A stretch of DNA of 64,000 nucleotides from Heliocidaris tuberculata (GCA_025618425.1 CM046847.1:5714441-5778440); one strand, 5' to 3'; shown: positions 35,440 to 48,223, counted from the first letter of the stretch. Translations and numbers: made by a program. The notes: generated from the letters alone by a model not told the origin.

Positions 35440-35585
35440 TGTACAGATTTAGTGATCTCATCATTTAAACATTCATGACTTTATCTTTTGTCCGATTTCT
35501 TTCAAACTTTTACAGTGTACATGATCCTGTTTTTCTGCTATCATACAAAATTAACCATTACAAAAGTTGGATTGTCCTTTAAGAC
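35440..35585. mobile_element. Right half of a TTAA MITE
   Basis: CATGACTTTATCTTTTGTCCGATTTCTTTCAAACTTT..GTTGGATTGTCCTTTAA matches the right arm of the 41164-41747 element. I cannot recognise the left arm, so the copy is truncated. Confidence 0.6.
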
Positions 35586-36354
35586 TGAGGATGACAACCT
35601 GTATTTACTGTATCATACATTACTTGTACATGAGATCGGCAATATTTTACTCCTCAAAAAAACATCATCTTTCATCTAATTATACCTCCTACACAACAAT
35701 TTGGGGTACACTACATGTAGTTGGAAGGAGGCCTGCAAGTGTCAATAAATAGCCAAGCATGTGGCATGTTTGAATAGTGCTCAAGAGGTGTGCACAATCC
35801 ACGGTTGGCTGCAGACAAAAGAACTCCAATTCTACCTCCAATAACGATTGTTGAGGGTTCAGTCTTGTGGTTATTGAGCAAGCATGGCTTGGACCCTTTT
35901 AAATCTGTTATCTTTCTTTGATGATTGATTTACATGTACCTGTACCAGTAAACCCAACTTTGTACAAGAACGCAGTGGGACATTCCAAGATGATCTACTT
36001 TCGGTTTCAAACTGGACATTCCTTTGATCATTATTAAAGGGATAGTCAACTTGCAACTTTGAAAACTAAAAATGATTCACAACTCATGAGGAATTTGAAA
36101 CTCTTGAGTACAAGTCTAAATATTGAAGGAGGGATTAGAAAATCATAAACATGTAGACCTAAAGGTGTACATGTACATGTACATGTAAATGCATTTATCA
36201 AAATGTAGGTACATGTAGGCCAAAATACTAGTTTAAGGCAGTTCTACACACTGTCCAGTATGATGTCAGTTTAGGAATGAACTTCTCAAGATATGGAAAA
36301 AATTGGATTTTTCAGGTACAGATCATACATGTATCTGACAAAGCAATTTTATGC

Positions 36355-36596
36355 CGGGCTGTCAACTTTGGGGAACTACTTGGAAGGAGATTCATTTTTT
36401 TTTTTCTTCTCTCACCTGCCCTCCAAAAGTCAGCTGGGGGGGGGGGGGGGGGTCGTTTTACTCCAAAATTTTCTGACAAGCAAAAAAAAAATCATCAGCA
36501 TTTTCGGGTGGCTTTTCACTCCAACTGGTGGGACGGCGGGAGAATGAGCGTGGTGACGTGAGACTCCCGCCAAAAGCGGGAGGGTTGACAGCCCTG
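36355..36596. mobile_element. hAT-like MITE with poly(G) tract
   Basis: CGGGCTGTCAACTTTGGG at the left and GGGAGGGTTGACAGCCCTG at the right are inverted. The flanks TTTTATGC and TTTTATTA are a probable decayed 8-bp duplication. The interior contains about 18 consecutive G. Confidence 0.72.
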
Positions 36597-37621
36597 TTTT
36601 ATTACATTTATTAACTCATCATGAACAAAATCTTTAAAAGTGAGGTGACATGAAATGATTTCATCATCAACAAAAATTGGTCTAGTGAATGAAATCACTT
36701 GGATGGGAAGAGTGAGCAACTTCTAGTGATGATATTTTTGTATCTATTCTAGCAGCAAAAAGAACCACTTAGTTCTATCATCAGTCAGTTTGCTCAGCAG
36801 AGCAACGCAGAAGCACTTTGCTACAATTCAAAATTATTACAGAGGAATGCTTCCCAAGGTCCGTCACCCTCATACATGTGCAGCAGATCATCTCATCATG
36901 GCAGGCATACGATCATTTGAATGAACGCTCTTGGCCGGCAGACTACATTCAATCGCGGCCGCAGGTACAAAAAATGTACATGTAGATGAAGACCCCTGGT
37001 CGCTTGGCTAGTAATGAGCCATGCACTTGGGCTCCGTACGTGCCCAATTCGTCATAAAATCTCCCTAAACTCACTCAGAATATTGATTTCAATTCCAAAC
37101 GGGCAGGCTTTGCCAGGCACTTGACTGCAAGGGGAGGCTTTGCTATCTCATTAAAGGGATGAATCACTCGGTGCTGTATTCAATTAAGGAGCAATCAGGC
37201 ATGATGATTTACCTATTATACTTTTATATACAAAATTATTTTTCATCAAAGAATTTTAGGAATGCCAGGAATTTTACAATAGCAAATGACAATATTGCAA
37301 ATTCAATTTATATAAATTGAAAAATGAGATAGTGTATGGTTAATGATACAGCAACAATAGGGCTTACCTGTGGTTTACATATATGCAAAGGAGAAATATG
37401 CATCTTTTTTTTTTTTTTTTCTTTTTCTTTTTTTCTGTTGAAGATGCATGGATGCGTGACTGTATTACAACAGAGATCCACATCTTCAGTTCATACATGT
37501 ACATGTCGTTTTCAATATCATAAAATCATAAATGTTCATAAATCATAAATCTGCAAAACAGATTTAATTTGAAAGGATAATAAAAAAATATCATAAAATT
37601 TAAATAAATAAACAACAACAA

Positions 37622-38760
37622 AAAAACAGCAAAGCTAACTTCCAAATTGAGTCCTTACTGGATTGTGATCTTGACAATTCATGGAAAAATTAATTGCATG
37701 TAACCGGTTTTACCTTATGTATGCGCATCATGGTTGCAGTACTAAGACCAATCACGAACACTTACATCAGTTACATGTAATGTACACTGTACGTAGAAAT
37801 GATGGCTGTTTTCTAGACTAGTAATTCAGTCTACCATTACACTAAAAATATCTGTCAATCATATTTCCTTTAAAAAGATTATAATAATGTCAATTTTATG
37901 AGGAGATCAATAAGCATTCTTTAATATTAAATAAAAAAACCTGCAAGGCTGACTTCCAAACCGAGTGCTTCCTGGCATTGTGATCTTGACAATTCATGGA
38001 AACATTAAGTATGTAATTGGTTTCACCTTATACATGCACATGGACTTACATTATGCATTTAATGTGCATAAAGGTTGCAGAATACCAATTATTGACACAT
38101 TAAAAAATTAGGGCTGTTTTTACACCCATTATTCAGACTACATGTACATGATAGATTTTTTGTAAAAGGATAATAATGTCAAATTCTAAGAGATCAATAA
38201 ACATTCCTTAATATCAAAAGAAACCCAGCAGAGTAGACTTCTGAATTGGGTCCTTCCAGGCATTGTGATCTTGACAATTAATGGAAACATTAATCATACA
38301 TGCAGGGAAATCTTAGTTCCATTTCCCTGATACATGTACGTAACCCGTATAGGGTTATTGCCTAGACAGAACCCAAGAGGTTATTTTGCGATTAATCCTG
38401 ATAAATTCCAATTCTAAGCTTACTCCTGCATTTTTTTTTTTTTTTGGTCACCATCTTTTATATTGTAAATTTTCTATGTATTTGTATCCATACAGTAAAT
38501 GTTTATATTGTATCTTCTTATGGAAATGTGAAATAAAATTTGAACTTGAACTTGAACTTGAAAATGTAATCGGTTTCACCTTACGTGGACAAAATGCGCA
38601 TCAAGGCTGCAGCACTAAAACCAATCATGAACACTTAAAAATGATGGCTGTTTTAATTACACCGGCAATTTAATCTACCATAACACTGCCAATATCTGTC
38701 AATCAGATTTCTTTTAAAAGGATAACAGTATCAATATTATGAGATAAAAATGTTTCAAAA
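37622..38760. repeat. ~300-bp tandem repeat, about four units
   Basis: The anchor GTGATCTTGACAATTCATGG (or a close variant) occurs near 37665, 37980 and 38268. GTAACCGGTTTTACCTTA-type sequence and AATGATGGCTGTTTT-type sequence recur in each unit. The third unit is split by an inserted retroposon tail, and its second half resumes at about 38565. Confidence 0.9.
38300..38563 (+). mobile_element. 5'-truncated LINE-like 3' tail
   Basis: Sequence ending TATTGTATCTTCTTATGGAA, ATGTGAAATAAAATTTGAA and then (CTTGAA)n interrupts a tandem repeat whose uninterrupted copies show the empty site. A polyadenylation-like AATAAA followed by a short tandem hexamer tail is typical of non-LTR retrotransposon 3' ends. 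Boundaries are approximate to about 10 bases. Confidence 0.7.
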
Positions 38761-40344
38761 AGTAAAACCCCCCTTCATCACAATCCCTTTTACAAACAGT
38801 ACACAAATTTCATGTTTACACAAAAAACAAAAAACATACAGATACTGGTACTCTAAGATACATGTAAACCCAAAGGTCTGAATGTACTCCATGCTTTGCG
38901 TAGAATTCAAAGAAGCTGAATGAAGTTTGCATTGTGGCATGGATATCAATTACATCTTAGGGGGTAGCATCCAAGGAATGCTCAGAATGTGAAATCTAGA
39001 TATAAACATCCATAAATCATACAAACATACATACATGTATGTAAACTCCCCTAAGATGAAATCCGAGTGTAAATCTATGTGTAGATGACATTAATGGAAT
39101 TTGTCACAACAATCATCTTCAAATTAACCCTTCATGTTAAATCATGATAAAGAGACTTTTTTTAAGTATCCTACATGTAGTACATAAAAAATGTACATGC
39201 ATTTTTGTTACTTTCAAATGTCACCTTGCTTATTGATACATCATGCTTTATTATTTGCTCAATCTAAATGGAAATGGGAATAATTTCTCTGATTTGTTTT
39301 GGTTATCACACAGGCTTGCGGAAAAGTAAGTTTTGGCTGAACATTCGTTTATGATGACGAACAGATTTTCAACTGTCAACCTTTTCCACTCTAGTCTAGG
39401 GAAAATAAGGGCAGAATAGATAAGTCAAGATTATCACCTGGAGACCTGAATAAATTCATCTTAATGATTTGGGAAGTGATTTACCCTAGCTTTGTACTGT
39501 ACAAATGAAGACGACATACACAGCTTACATGTACAGTGCATACATTCTACATGTAATTACACTGTACATGCATGTGAACACCAAGTGTTGATACATATGT
39601 CTGAGTGTGCAATTGTTTCTGATGTGAGCGGAAGACCACAGCCGGCCGGCTGTCAGAAAGCTTGGGTCTGATTATCACAGCTTCCTGGTAAACACATCCT
39701 CACTCTTCCTCCTTCCGCAGGGTCCATCCATACATACATGTACATGTACATGGCTACAACTCTTGTCCTGTTCCTGATTCTCCTGTGACACAAACGGTAC
39801 GACCATACAATGTACAGTTGACATCGGCCTCCATGTACATATACATTTACATTTACATGTACATGTAGGTTCCATTCCAACTAAGGGAGAATGGGATAAG
39901 AAGAAGTATCCATTTCAAGCCCCGATGAATTTATTTTCTAAAATATCTGCACTGCACTCGTCGCTTACATTTACATACATGTCGCGGAACATGATATACA
40001 TGTAGGCCTTTTTTCTTTTTTTTTTAGGCCACATGTACATGTAGGCCTACATGTACTAAACAATGATCACAATGCTTTACATTGTATCAACTAGAGCTAC
40101 ATGTACATGTACATGTATCATTCAGCCATGGGATTATATCCGCACTTTCAGTGCATACTCTCCATTCCACAAGGAAGCATTCCAGCAAGTTGTCATTTTA
40201 CAGGCACACGATGCCACTTATTCCACAAGGACGTTCACATCCTACGTATCTATAGGCTAGCAGGTACCCCTGAAACACCTGGGTAGAGAGAAGCAATGAA
40301 CATAAAATGCTTTGTTTTAAAGAACATAACTGAAGTGCCAGGGT

Positions 40345-40830
40345 TCAAACCCATGACCTTCGCATATCTCCTGCGAAGTGTACATGTACACTGTAAGGCC
40401 GGAATTCACAAAGGTGGTTTCAATTCAGACCATGGTTTATGCAGATTTCGTGGTTTATACGCTTGATTTAGTGCATACACTTAGAAAGATCGAATAATTA
40501 ATGCGCGCAGGTCGCGCATGGTAGGCAAAAGCGCTGAATTTATGCTTGTTGCCATGGTTCAGATCATGGTTTATGTAAATTCGGACCATGGTTTATTCAA
40601 ATTAATTTACATAAACCATGGTCTGAACCATGGCAACAAGCGTAAATTTAGCGCTTTTGCCAACCACGCGTGACCGGAGCGCATTCATTATTGGGTCTTT
40701 TTAAGTGTACGCGCTAAATCAAGCGTATTTATACCACGAAATCTGCATAGACCATGGTCTCAATTGAAACCACCTTTGTGAATTCCGGCCTAAGTGTTCA
40801 AACCACTTGACAACACAGCCTATGCACATG
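40345..40830 (-). mobile_element. tRNA-like SINE head split by a MITE
   Basis: On the minus strand, TTGTCAAGTGGTTTGAACAC (an A box) lies right of the MITE and ATGGGTTTGAACCCTGG (a B box) lies left of it. Removing the insertion restores tRNA-like spacing between the two boxes. This is a SINE or tRNA relic rather than an active tRNA gene. Confidence 0.65.
40397..40790. mobile_element. 394-bp fold-back MITE with TAA duplication
   Basis: GGCCGGAATTCACAAAGGTG at the left and CACCTTTGTGAATTCCGGCC at the right are perfect inverted copies. The arms stay paired across most of 394 bases (AACCATGGTTTATG-type words throughout). Flanking TAA at 40394-40396 and 40791-40793 fits a PIF/Harbinger-type target. 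Confidence 0.93.
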
Positions 40831-41163
40831 ATCATGCAGGCTTTCAAACTTTGGTGTAAGGTGTCCAAAAATGGGCCTCCATCCAAATGATGGGGATTTT
40901 AACAAATCATAGGGCATCGTCCAGACTTCCACAACATATGGTCATATTTTGGATGCCTAACACCCTCCTACACTGTAGCTTTATGCCTGATACTGCATGT
41001 ACATGTATCTCTATATGCCACCAAGCATTTTTTTATTGTCAGAACTCAGAATGAACTCTGCTAGTTTTTCCCACTTGTTTGAAAGCAGTACAACAATTTT
41101 ACAGGCTCAAAATAATTACAGGTAAGATTGTCCTCAACGTCCTTCTTCTAACTGATCTGTTAA

Positions 41164-41747
41164 AGGGCAATTCAACCTTGATAATAAGATGATTTGTGTG
41201 AAAGCAGAAAAATAAGAAAAACAGGATGGCGAAAGTTTGAAAGAAATCGGACAAGGACTAAGAAAGTTATGGATGTTTGAAATATGAGATCACTACATCT
41301 ATGCGAATCTCAAATTGCCAATTTGGTAAGTCAATTGTGACATTTTTGTGGACAACTCTCCCATTTGTCGTACACAAAAATATCATTAATTTGCGGTTTT
41401 CTTCGAGGCGCTTTTACCCTCAGGGCAGTACTCAAAATATATTGGATAAAGCATATTGTTGTAGGTCCTCATGAACGAAAAGATCCTACTGAATAATGCA
41501 TTTTGAAAAAAAGTGGCATTTTAGTCATTTTGTGTGTTGGAGCGAATGGGGGAGTTGTCCACAGCTACATCACAGTGACATTACCTATTCGGCCAATTTT
41601 AAATTCCCATATGCATAGTGATTACAACTTTCAAAAATTCATAACTTTCTTATTGCTTGTCCGATTTCATTCAAACTTTCACCAATCTGCTTCTCTGATT
41701 TTTCCTCTTTCTTTCAAAGCAACTTGCTGCAAAGGTTGGATTTCCCT
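41164..41747. mobile_element. TTAA-bounded MITE, family A copy 1
   Basis: AGGGCAATTCAACCTTG at the left and AAGGTTGGATTTCCCT at the right, with TTAA at 41160-41163 and 41748-41751. Sub-terminal arms GAAAGAAATCGGACAAG and CTTGTCCGATTTCATTC pair. It shares most of its length with 62357-62928. Confidence 0.92.
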
Positions 41748-42540
41748 TTAAGCTTACAGACATTAATTCCAACATTCAAGAAGCCAAAAACACAACCACT
41801 AAGAAAACAAAGGGCAACAACACTTCTAATCCAAATTTGGCTGCCCAGCTTGAATGACAGGTACAATGTAGTCCTAATTATTACTGTTTCTAAATGCATA
41901 CACGTAGACTCGCATGGTAAATTGCAATAATACAAAAGCAGACTATTATTATCATGATAATTAATAACTATGCTAAGTGCACCTAGAGCGCACCATTAGT
42001 ATTCAGCATCCACACTAAATACAAAATTCCCACAGCCATATAATGATATATTGATTTCCATAAACTATGTCAACTCCTCATCTAACAGGCAACTGCGAAG
42101 TGAGGTCAACGAAAGGACATTGTGAGAGGAAAAACAAATTATGTCCTCCCGAAATTGGGAGACCACAGGCCTTCACCTTCCAAAGGAAATCATAAAAGAC
42201 TGTTGTTCCAACATTCATACACAGGGTGGGAAATACTGTTTTACTCACAGCAGTGCATTTAAAATCAATCTTAAAAAGATTTATAGTGTACACTGCATGA
42301 CTTTATAATTGTCCACCCACCTGTGTAGGAGAGGCCCAATAGAAGTCATTATCATTCAGGGATTGAATGGCAAATTTATGAGCAATAAAATATCAACACA
42401 CAATGGATGAGTAGCCCTGACATATGGTCAGGGGTTCAAAACAGACAGTTCCTGACAACTCTAATCAGTAACAACTTTGTGTATTACTGATATACATACT
42501 CTGTGGCAAGTGTGAGTTGTTTTGGGGGACTGCCATGGCT

Positions 42541-42726
42541 TGGTTTGCAGGTGCAAACCCTGGTCAGTCGTAAAAGTGTCTGCACTGTAAGACTACCACA
42601 GACCCTGAACTGCAGCTGCTCCTATATTGACATGGCTAATAGGTACATGTAGCTGGGTTAGGCTTCTCTCAAGACACAATGACTTTCTGATAAAGTGTCA
42701 AATTATAGTCTGCGCTTGCAGACTAG
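42541..42726. repeat. Dispersed repeat, copy 2
   Basis: Second copy of the repeat at 33749-33922, with the same ordered blocks (AACCCTGGTCAGTCG through CTTGCAGACTAG). A TACATG insertion at about 42643 is not in the other copy. Confidence 0.88.
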
Positions 42727-42799
42727 CCATGGCTTTTGAGCGTCTGAACTACTCTCATCCATTTTGAGCAGTATGCAGGTTCACATACGTACATGTACA

Positions 42800-43114
42800 T
42801 GTAGGCCTACATGTACAAACTTGTATACAGCTAGAATGAATTTAATGGCATTAACAGTTAACGAGTATGCTTGCACAGAACCCAACTTAGAGTTCGGTTC
42901 CGCATGTGGCCCTATTCCTTGCAACTGCGTACAGGTGCGTCAACTAGTCTACTCACCAGTCCCTCTTATGCTTATTGAGTGTATTTTCAACTTGTATAAA
43001 AGTAATATTCAAAGCCCAAATTCTGAATATGATATAGCGACATACATGTACATGTAGAACCTCTATTTAAACATACATGTACAGAAAAAGGTATCGTTAG
43101 GTGACTGGTACCCT
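42800..43114. mobile_element. Relative of the 9367 TTAA MITE, left end damaged
   Basis: Shares with 9367-9731 the blocks TACAGCTAGAA, GGTTCCGC, CAAAGCCC, ATATGATATAGCGACAT and the right end GGTGACTGGTACCC before TTTAA. The left end is replaced by TACATG repeats. Its right TTAA is also the left TTAA of the next element. Confidence 0.75.
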
Positions 43115-43118
43115 TTAA

Positions 43119-43623
43119 AGGGATTGATTAACTTTGTGAAAAAATTGTAAAATCATCTCAAATGCCAGTGAATTGTGTGCAATCCTCTAACTACATACAT
43201 GTATGTAATTAAGGATATGTGAAAGTATGAGAGAAAATGGAACCCGTTTACTATCCTAAAAAAGAGAAAAAAGCTAGCTAGGCGAAAGGTATCGCAATCG
43301 ATCGCTAGCGCAAGTCGCTCGGCTTCTTCGCTGCGCTGCAGTCACAAAAACCAAGCACCAGCGCTTGACGATTTCAGAGCGGGTTTCCAGCCCGTACGGT
43401 ATTCTGTGATAGAGCGAGGTATGCCAACCGTAAGAGTTCTTTAGGGTTCGGTGGTACTCTATCCCGACATCAATGTTCAATCGTAAATATCTTAAACAAC
43501 CGATCAGCTTATAAAACTCAGGCGATTCCTGTCTGACCTATAAAAGGTTTGCAATTATGATTACAGCATTAGCTGGAACAGTGATTTTTTTTTTTCAATC
43601 CTGGGCGAAGTTAATCAATCCCT
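43119..43623. mobile_element. TTAA-bounded MITE
   Basis: AGGGATTGATTAACTTTG at the left and CGAAGTTAATCAATCCCT at the right, with TTAA at 43115-43118 and 43624-43627. 505 bases; the CG-containing interior has no significant reading frame. Confidence 0.92.
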
Positions 43624-43968
43624 TTAAGGCCTACATTGTATATGTACATGTACATGATCAACTATAGAACAAGTTCCATTTTTCAACAAGGATTTTGCAA
43701 AGGTTGTGAAGATCATTCCAAGTTTTTAGTCTAGAAACCCATTTCTACTGAAGACACACACAGCCCGCAAATTTGAAACACCCACACTGCAGAGTGACAA
43801 TGGCCAGGCAGGCAGCATGCGTGACTACACAATGAACGCTTATTGATTCCAAACCCGGCCCTTCAGATGATTGGATTGAACTGGGAGACGCTCGTCAATC
43901 GAGGATAAAGCACGCAATGACCAGAGCAATAGAAGAACCCTTCAACAAAGATGTGTACTTGCTTTGGG

Positions 43969-44260
43969 GAGGAGGAGGAGGAGGAGGAGGTGGGGTTCAG
44001 AGTATGGTTCATGCAGGCCTAGCATCAAAGACACACGCACAGAGACTTGGGCACAGAAAGACAGAAAGACAGACAGACTGACATACAGAGGGAGAGATCT
44101 TCACAGAGAGAGAGAGACAGAAAACAGAGCCAGAGAGAAAGAGAGGGAGCAAGATGCATGGAGAAGTCAAAGACTGAGAGACAGGAAGAAATATGGATAC
44201 AGCTCGAGAGACAGGAGGAAATATGGATACAGCACAAGAGACAGGCAGAAAAAGAGACAG
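43969..44260. repeat. GGA microsatellite and purine-rich repeats
   Basis: About seven GGA units, then GACAGA/GAGA-rich DNA and two to three ~33-bp copies of GAGACAGGARGAAATATGGA. Reading frames over it are low complexity. Confidence 0.9.
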
Positions 44261-46223
44261 CTACATGTAAAGCTGTACATACATGTAAAGAGAAAGAGAT
44301 AAATATACAGATAATACTTTGAATTTTTTAGACAGACTTTTTACAATTTGACAAATTGAGGCCACAAAATCCAAGCCACCATGCATCATTCCCGACAACC
44401 TTTTGTTATTTAAATGAAGCGTCATCAATAATCCAAGACTGTGGGTAACATCAGGTGCTTTGAAAATTCAGTTGAGACAAATTTACTACTGCTACACAAA
44501 TATTCTGAGGTCTTGATCTGTCAACAAATTAAGTTTTCCTAAAAATATGAAAGCACTAAAAAAAAAATTCTATAATACATGACATGCAGGACATGACATG
44601 TCACTTACACACATAAAAATTACTCAAAATATAGGCCCATGTAAATCTTCAACTTAATAATTTTGTCTGATATACATTGTACATAGTTTTAACTAAATAG
44701 AGTCAAGTGTACTTTTTTACATCTTGTAGTAGTGCTCACATGGATACATGTACATGTACAGACAACAATGTACATGTGTACATGAAAATGTAAACTATTG
44801 TAGATTAGATTCATGGTATTCAATAAAAATCATTTAATCCAGAATGATAAATGTTGAAATTGATTGATTGCTTTGAAATTATCGCAGTTCTATAAGAAAA
44901 AATATTTTTAAAATTGGTATGAATGGCACGGCTGCAATACCACTCCTGGGTATCAATAAAGTGCAATGGAATCAAATGGAAATTTCACAAACAGTAAAAG
45001 AACTTCCTACAACCTGTATCAAGGTTGTTTCTTTCAAAGTAGATGAGCTGACTGTATTGCTATAATAGCACCCATGGCAATCCTACTTACCCCAATTATA
45101 CCATGCAAATGCAGAAGGTAAAATAGAATTAGAAGGCTATTGAGTATGATCAAAGTCTTTTTCTCTCTCTCTCTCTCTCCTGATTTTTAACTCGCAAATT
45201 AGGTACATTTGGTTTTTTGAAGGACCAAATTGTAAAATTTGACACAATATTGGTGCTTTTGTTGGTGGTTATCACAAAAGAGAGTATTAACTTTCAAATA
45301 TTTTAAGCTGCCATGACCAGGTAGACAAATTTATTTACACATGTATATATGTATTTGCAGGTAGACCTATATTAGTGAACCAAAAATGGTACAAAGATGC
45401 AAATTTAACAAAGTCTGAAAGTTCAATAACATGTACATGTATATAGAGAAATGAACAAGGTGATAGAACTTTTGTGGAGACTCAATTCCTTTTTTTAAAG
45501 GGAGTGATGGTCAATTATCTTTTATACCTCCTCAAGCTACATGTAGGCCCTATATCAATTGCTACATGCATGTGTACACCACTGTATATAAAAAAATACT
45601 CTTTTGTTTATAACAGGTGCTCTTTTGATTTGCTCTCTCCGCATGTAAACGTATGCAATATACATGTACATGCACATGTGCATAATTACTTAAAGGCACT
45701 AAAGGCACTCTAAAGCTAACGGGACGAATGGCCCACAAGACTGACAGCCCTCGCGACTAACTGCCTGTAGGAATATAGGGCTGTCAGTCTACAACGATGT
45801 TCTGCTTACATGTAATGTCTGAATTTACATGTACATTATGAAGTATGAAGTACATGTAAAAAGAGGTGTGCTCGCAAAATCCTGGTCTGATCTGGCATAA
45901 TGACTTCTTAAAATCCTTACAAGTTCTGGACTGGTCTGGTAACTCATTAATTAACACAATTACATTGTACATCAATCATCCAAATTTTGACACCATTAAA
46001 TGGCTGTTCTTTTCTTTAAAGGACTTTGTAAGATATATTACAATATTCTCTGGGCTGACACGTACATGTAAATAAAAACAAACAATACACTTTCTGAGTG
46101 ATAAAAGATGACAAAAGTGAGCTTTTTCTATAGCTCTTTTCTACCAGACCTCTGAGTTGATGTGATCTGAGTTTTTGTCTGGTTCATGTCTGGCTCAGCT
46201 CAAAACCTTCAGTCTGGTGAGTT

Positions 46224-47085
46224 GGGCCCTGCTCAGGCGCTTTTTGGAAGTGAACCGTACTGTAGCATACTGTGCCGACCAGTGCCGCGCCAAAGCGTAC
46301 CGTGCCAGGGTGGTTAGAAAGCGAGCGTTCAGGCGCTTATTGGGAAGCGTACCTCGGAGGTACGTAATCGGTATGTTTCGTGCTCGAATCCGGGGAGACA
46401 ATAAATTGCGTAGCAACCGGGGTCAAAGGTGAGGATTTTGGCACGCTATTTAATACAACTATCGCCCAGGGGGCATGTCTCATTGAGGCCTGTACAGCAT
46501 GCATGCGCAAACACGAAAATGGATAAAAAGGGTACTTTTTCCGCATTAGGCGCGTAACCCGGGTTACGCATTTAGGGTATCAAAAACAGAAAAAAATCAA
46601 GAAAAAGGGTATCAAATTCAGAGGTGATCGGGGAGGGGGGGTCCCTGTTTAGGGTATCAAAACTACTCCCACTGCAATCCCGTTTAGGGTGCTTTTCAGA
46701 AAGTGATTTACGCAGATAATGTACAAGTCTCAATAAGACATCCCCCCAGGGACTATCGCGCCCCAGGGTCGGCTGATATCATGATTTAAGCTGGAACTTG
46801 CAAGCCTATCAGTGGGCAAACATCATGCAGTACATGTACATATACGTGAATAAATAACATGCAATTTTTATTGAATTACCACTTCCGGTATTAAGGTACA
46901 TGTATACAGTTTGCTCGTCGAGGCACGGTACGGTTTGTTTTGGCATGCTCTGGACCACCTCTCGAGGTGGTCCACCATAGCATGCTTCTGGAGCGGCACG
47001 GTACGGGAATGGTTCGCTTTAGGAGTGTTCAGGCGCCTCCTCTGGCACGGTACGGTATGATTTAAAAGAGCACCTGAACAGGGCC
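46224..47085. mobile_element. ~860-bp TIR element (GGGCCCTG ends) with nested insert
   Basis: Left GGGCCCTGCTCAGGCGC and right CACCTGAACAGGGCC are inverted. The interior has repeated ACCGTACCGTGCC-type words in both orientations and a perfect CACCTCTCGAGGTGG palindrome at about 46959. It carries a younger hAT-like element at 46466-46751. The 85-residue plus-strand frame inside is not a recognisable protein. Confidence 0.85.
46466..46751. mobile_element. hAT-like MITE nested in the 46224 element
   Basis: CCAGGGGGCATGTCTCATTG at the left and an inverted copy (GTCTCAATAAGACATCCCCC) at the right, with the exact 8-bp duplication ACTATCGC at 46458-46465 and 46752-46759. Same family as 27434-27892, with a shorter interior. 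Confidence 0.93.
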
Positions 47086-47659
47086 TTTGAGACCGACTCT
47101 GGTTCTGAGCTAGAGCACTACTTCAAACCATTTACATGTCATCCCTGGCTCCCTGACAAGGTCAGGAGAAGGTCACATTCGCCACTACACCATGATGATG
47201 ATGGATGGCCCCCAAGACACACAAGGAAAACCCTGTAACGACTCAGTAAAATTCCTAAATTGTACATTTCTATACACTGCCCATGGATATAAGATAATGA
47301 AGACTTGTCTGATGTTTCATCACAAATTTTCAAATTCATACTGTACATACATGTGCAGTGTACATGTATGTACATTATGTTTAGGCCTACATTTATAAAA
47401 ACTGAAACACTGTACATGTACATGTACGTGTCGGAAACAGAAGTGTATTTTGCAAATTTACATTCATAGTCATTAAAGTAGAATTTCATTGATTTTGAAT
47501 ATTGATTTAATTTTTATTATTGCATAGGTGAAGCTTAGATTGAACAAGGTTATCAAAATTCAACGCTTGGAAACATTTGAAGTAATGATTATTATCAATT
47601 ATAAAATGATATAACACAGCCCCGCTATAGCACCTATAGAGCTCTTTGAACGCTGCTGA

Positions 47660-48223
47660 GATATGTGACGTCATACCGGGGAGCAATCCTTCCTAAGCAG
47701 ACGATGCCTCATAACATTATACATTTTCAGTGCCTGTTTTGTCATCTCATCTTCACTTATTTCTCTTACTTCACTAGCGTCAGTATATGTAAATGCTTAT
47801 TTGTGCATGCCTCACTCTAAATTTCCTGCATGGTATTATTTTGATGAAAAATGCAGCGTTAAAAAAAATAAAGGAATCAATCGCTTGTAAACAAAAAAAG
47901 ATGCCATTGTATTTTCAGCTGCATGCACCGCGGCATGTCGGCGTTTCAAGAGGGAACGAATACCATCCATGCTATAATTCAGCGGGCTTTACAATTCGAA
48001 AGTGTGATTTCTTTGATTGATCATTGACCCTTATCATGACTTTTTACAAACAAAAGATTTTAGTTACTAGAAACGGTTTCACTTCCCTTTTAGAATGTGA
48101 AATACAGTCATGGTGAAACAAACCAAACTCTTTATAATTTAAAAATAATGGCATTGCAGTTACGTTCACTTGATATAGGACGTCGTCTGCTTAGGCAGGA
48201 TTGGCACCTGATGTGACGTCACG
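47660..48223. mobile_element. Inverted-arm element with TGACGTCA in each arm
   Basis: GTGACGTCATACCGGGGAGC..AATCCTTCCTAAGCAGACGA at the left and TCGTCTGCTTAGGCAGGATTGG..ATGTGACGTCAC at the right are inverted copies about 560 bases apart. Each arm contains a perfect TGACGTCA (cAMP-response-element palindrome). Ends and target duplication not resolved. Confidence 0.65.

Noticed and set aside
43964..44302. 112-residue Arg/Glu-rich plus-strand frame
   Set aside because: Produced by GGA and GACAGA simple repeats; overlapping frames on both strands are equally open.
46175..46432. 85-residue Arg-rich plus-strand frame
   Set aside because: Lies within the GGGCCCTG TIR element and has no recognisable domain; the antisense frame is equally open.
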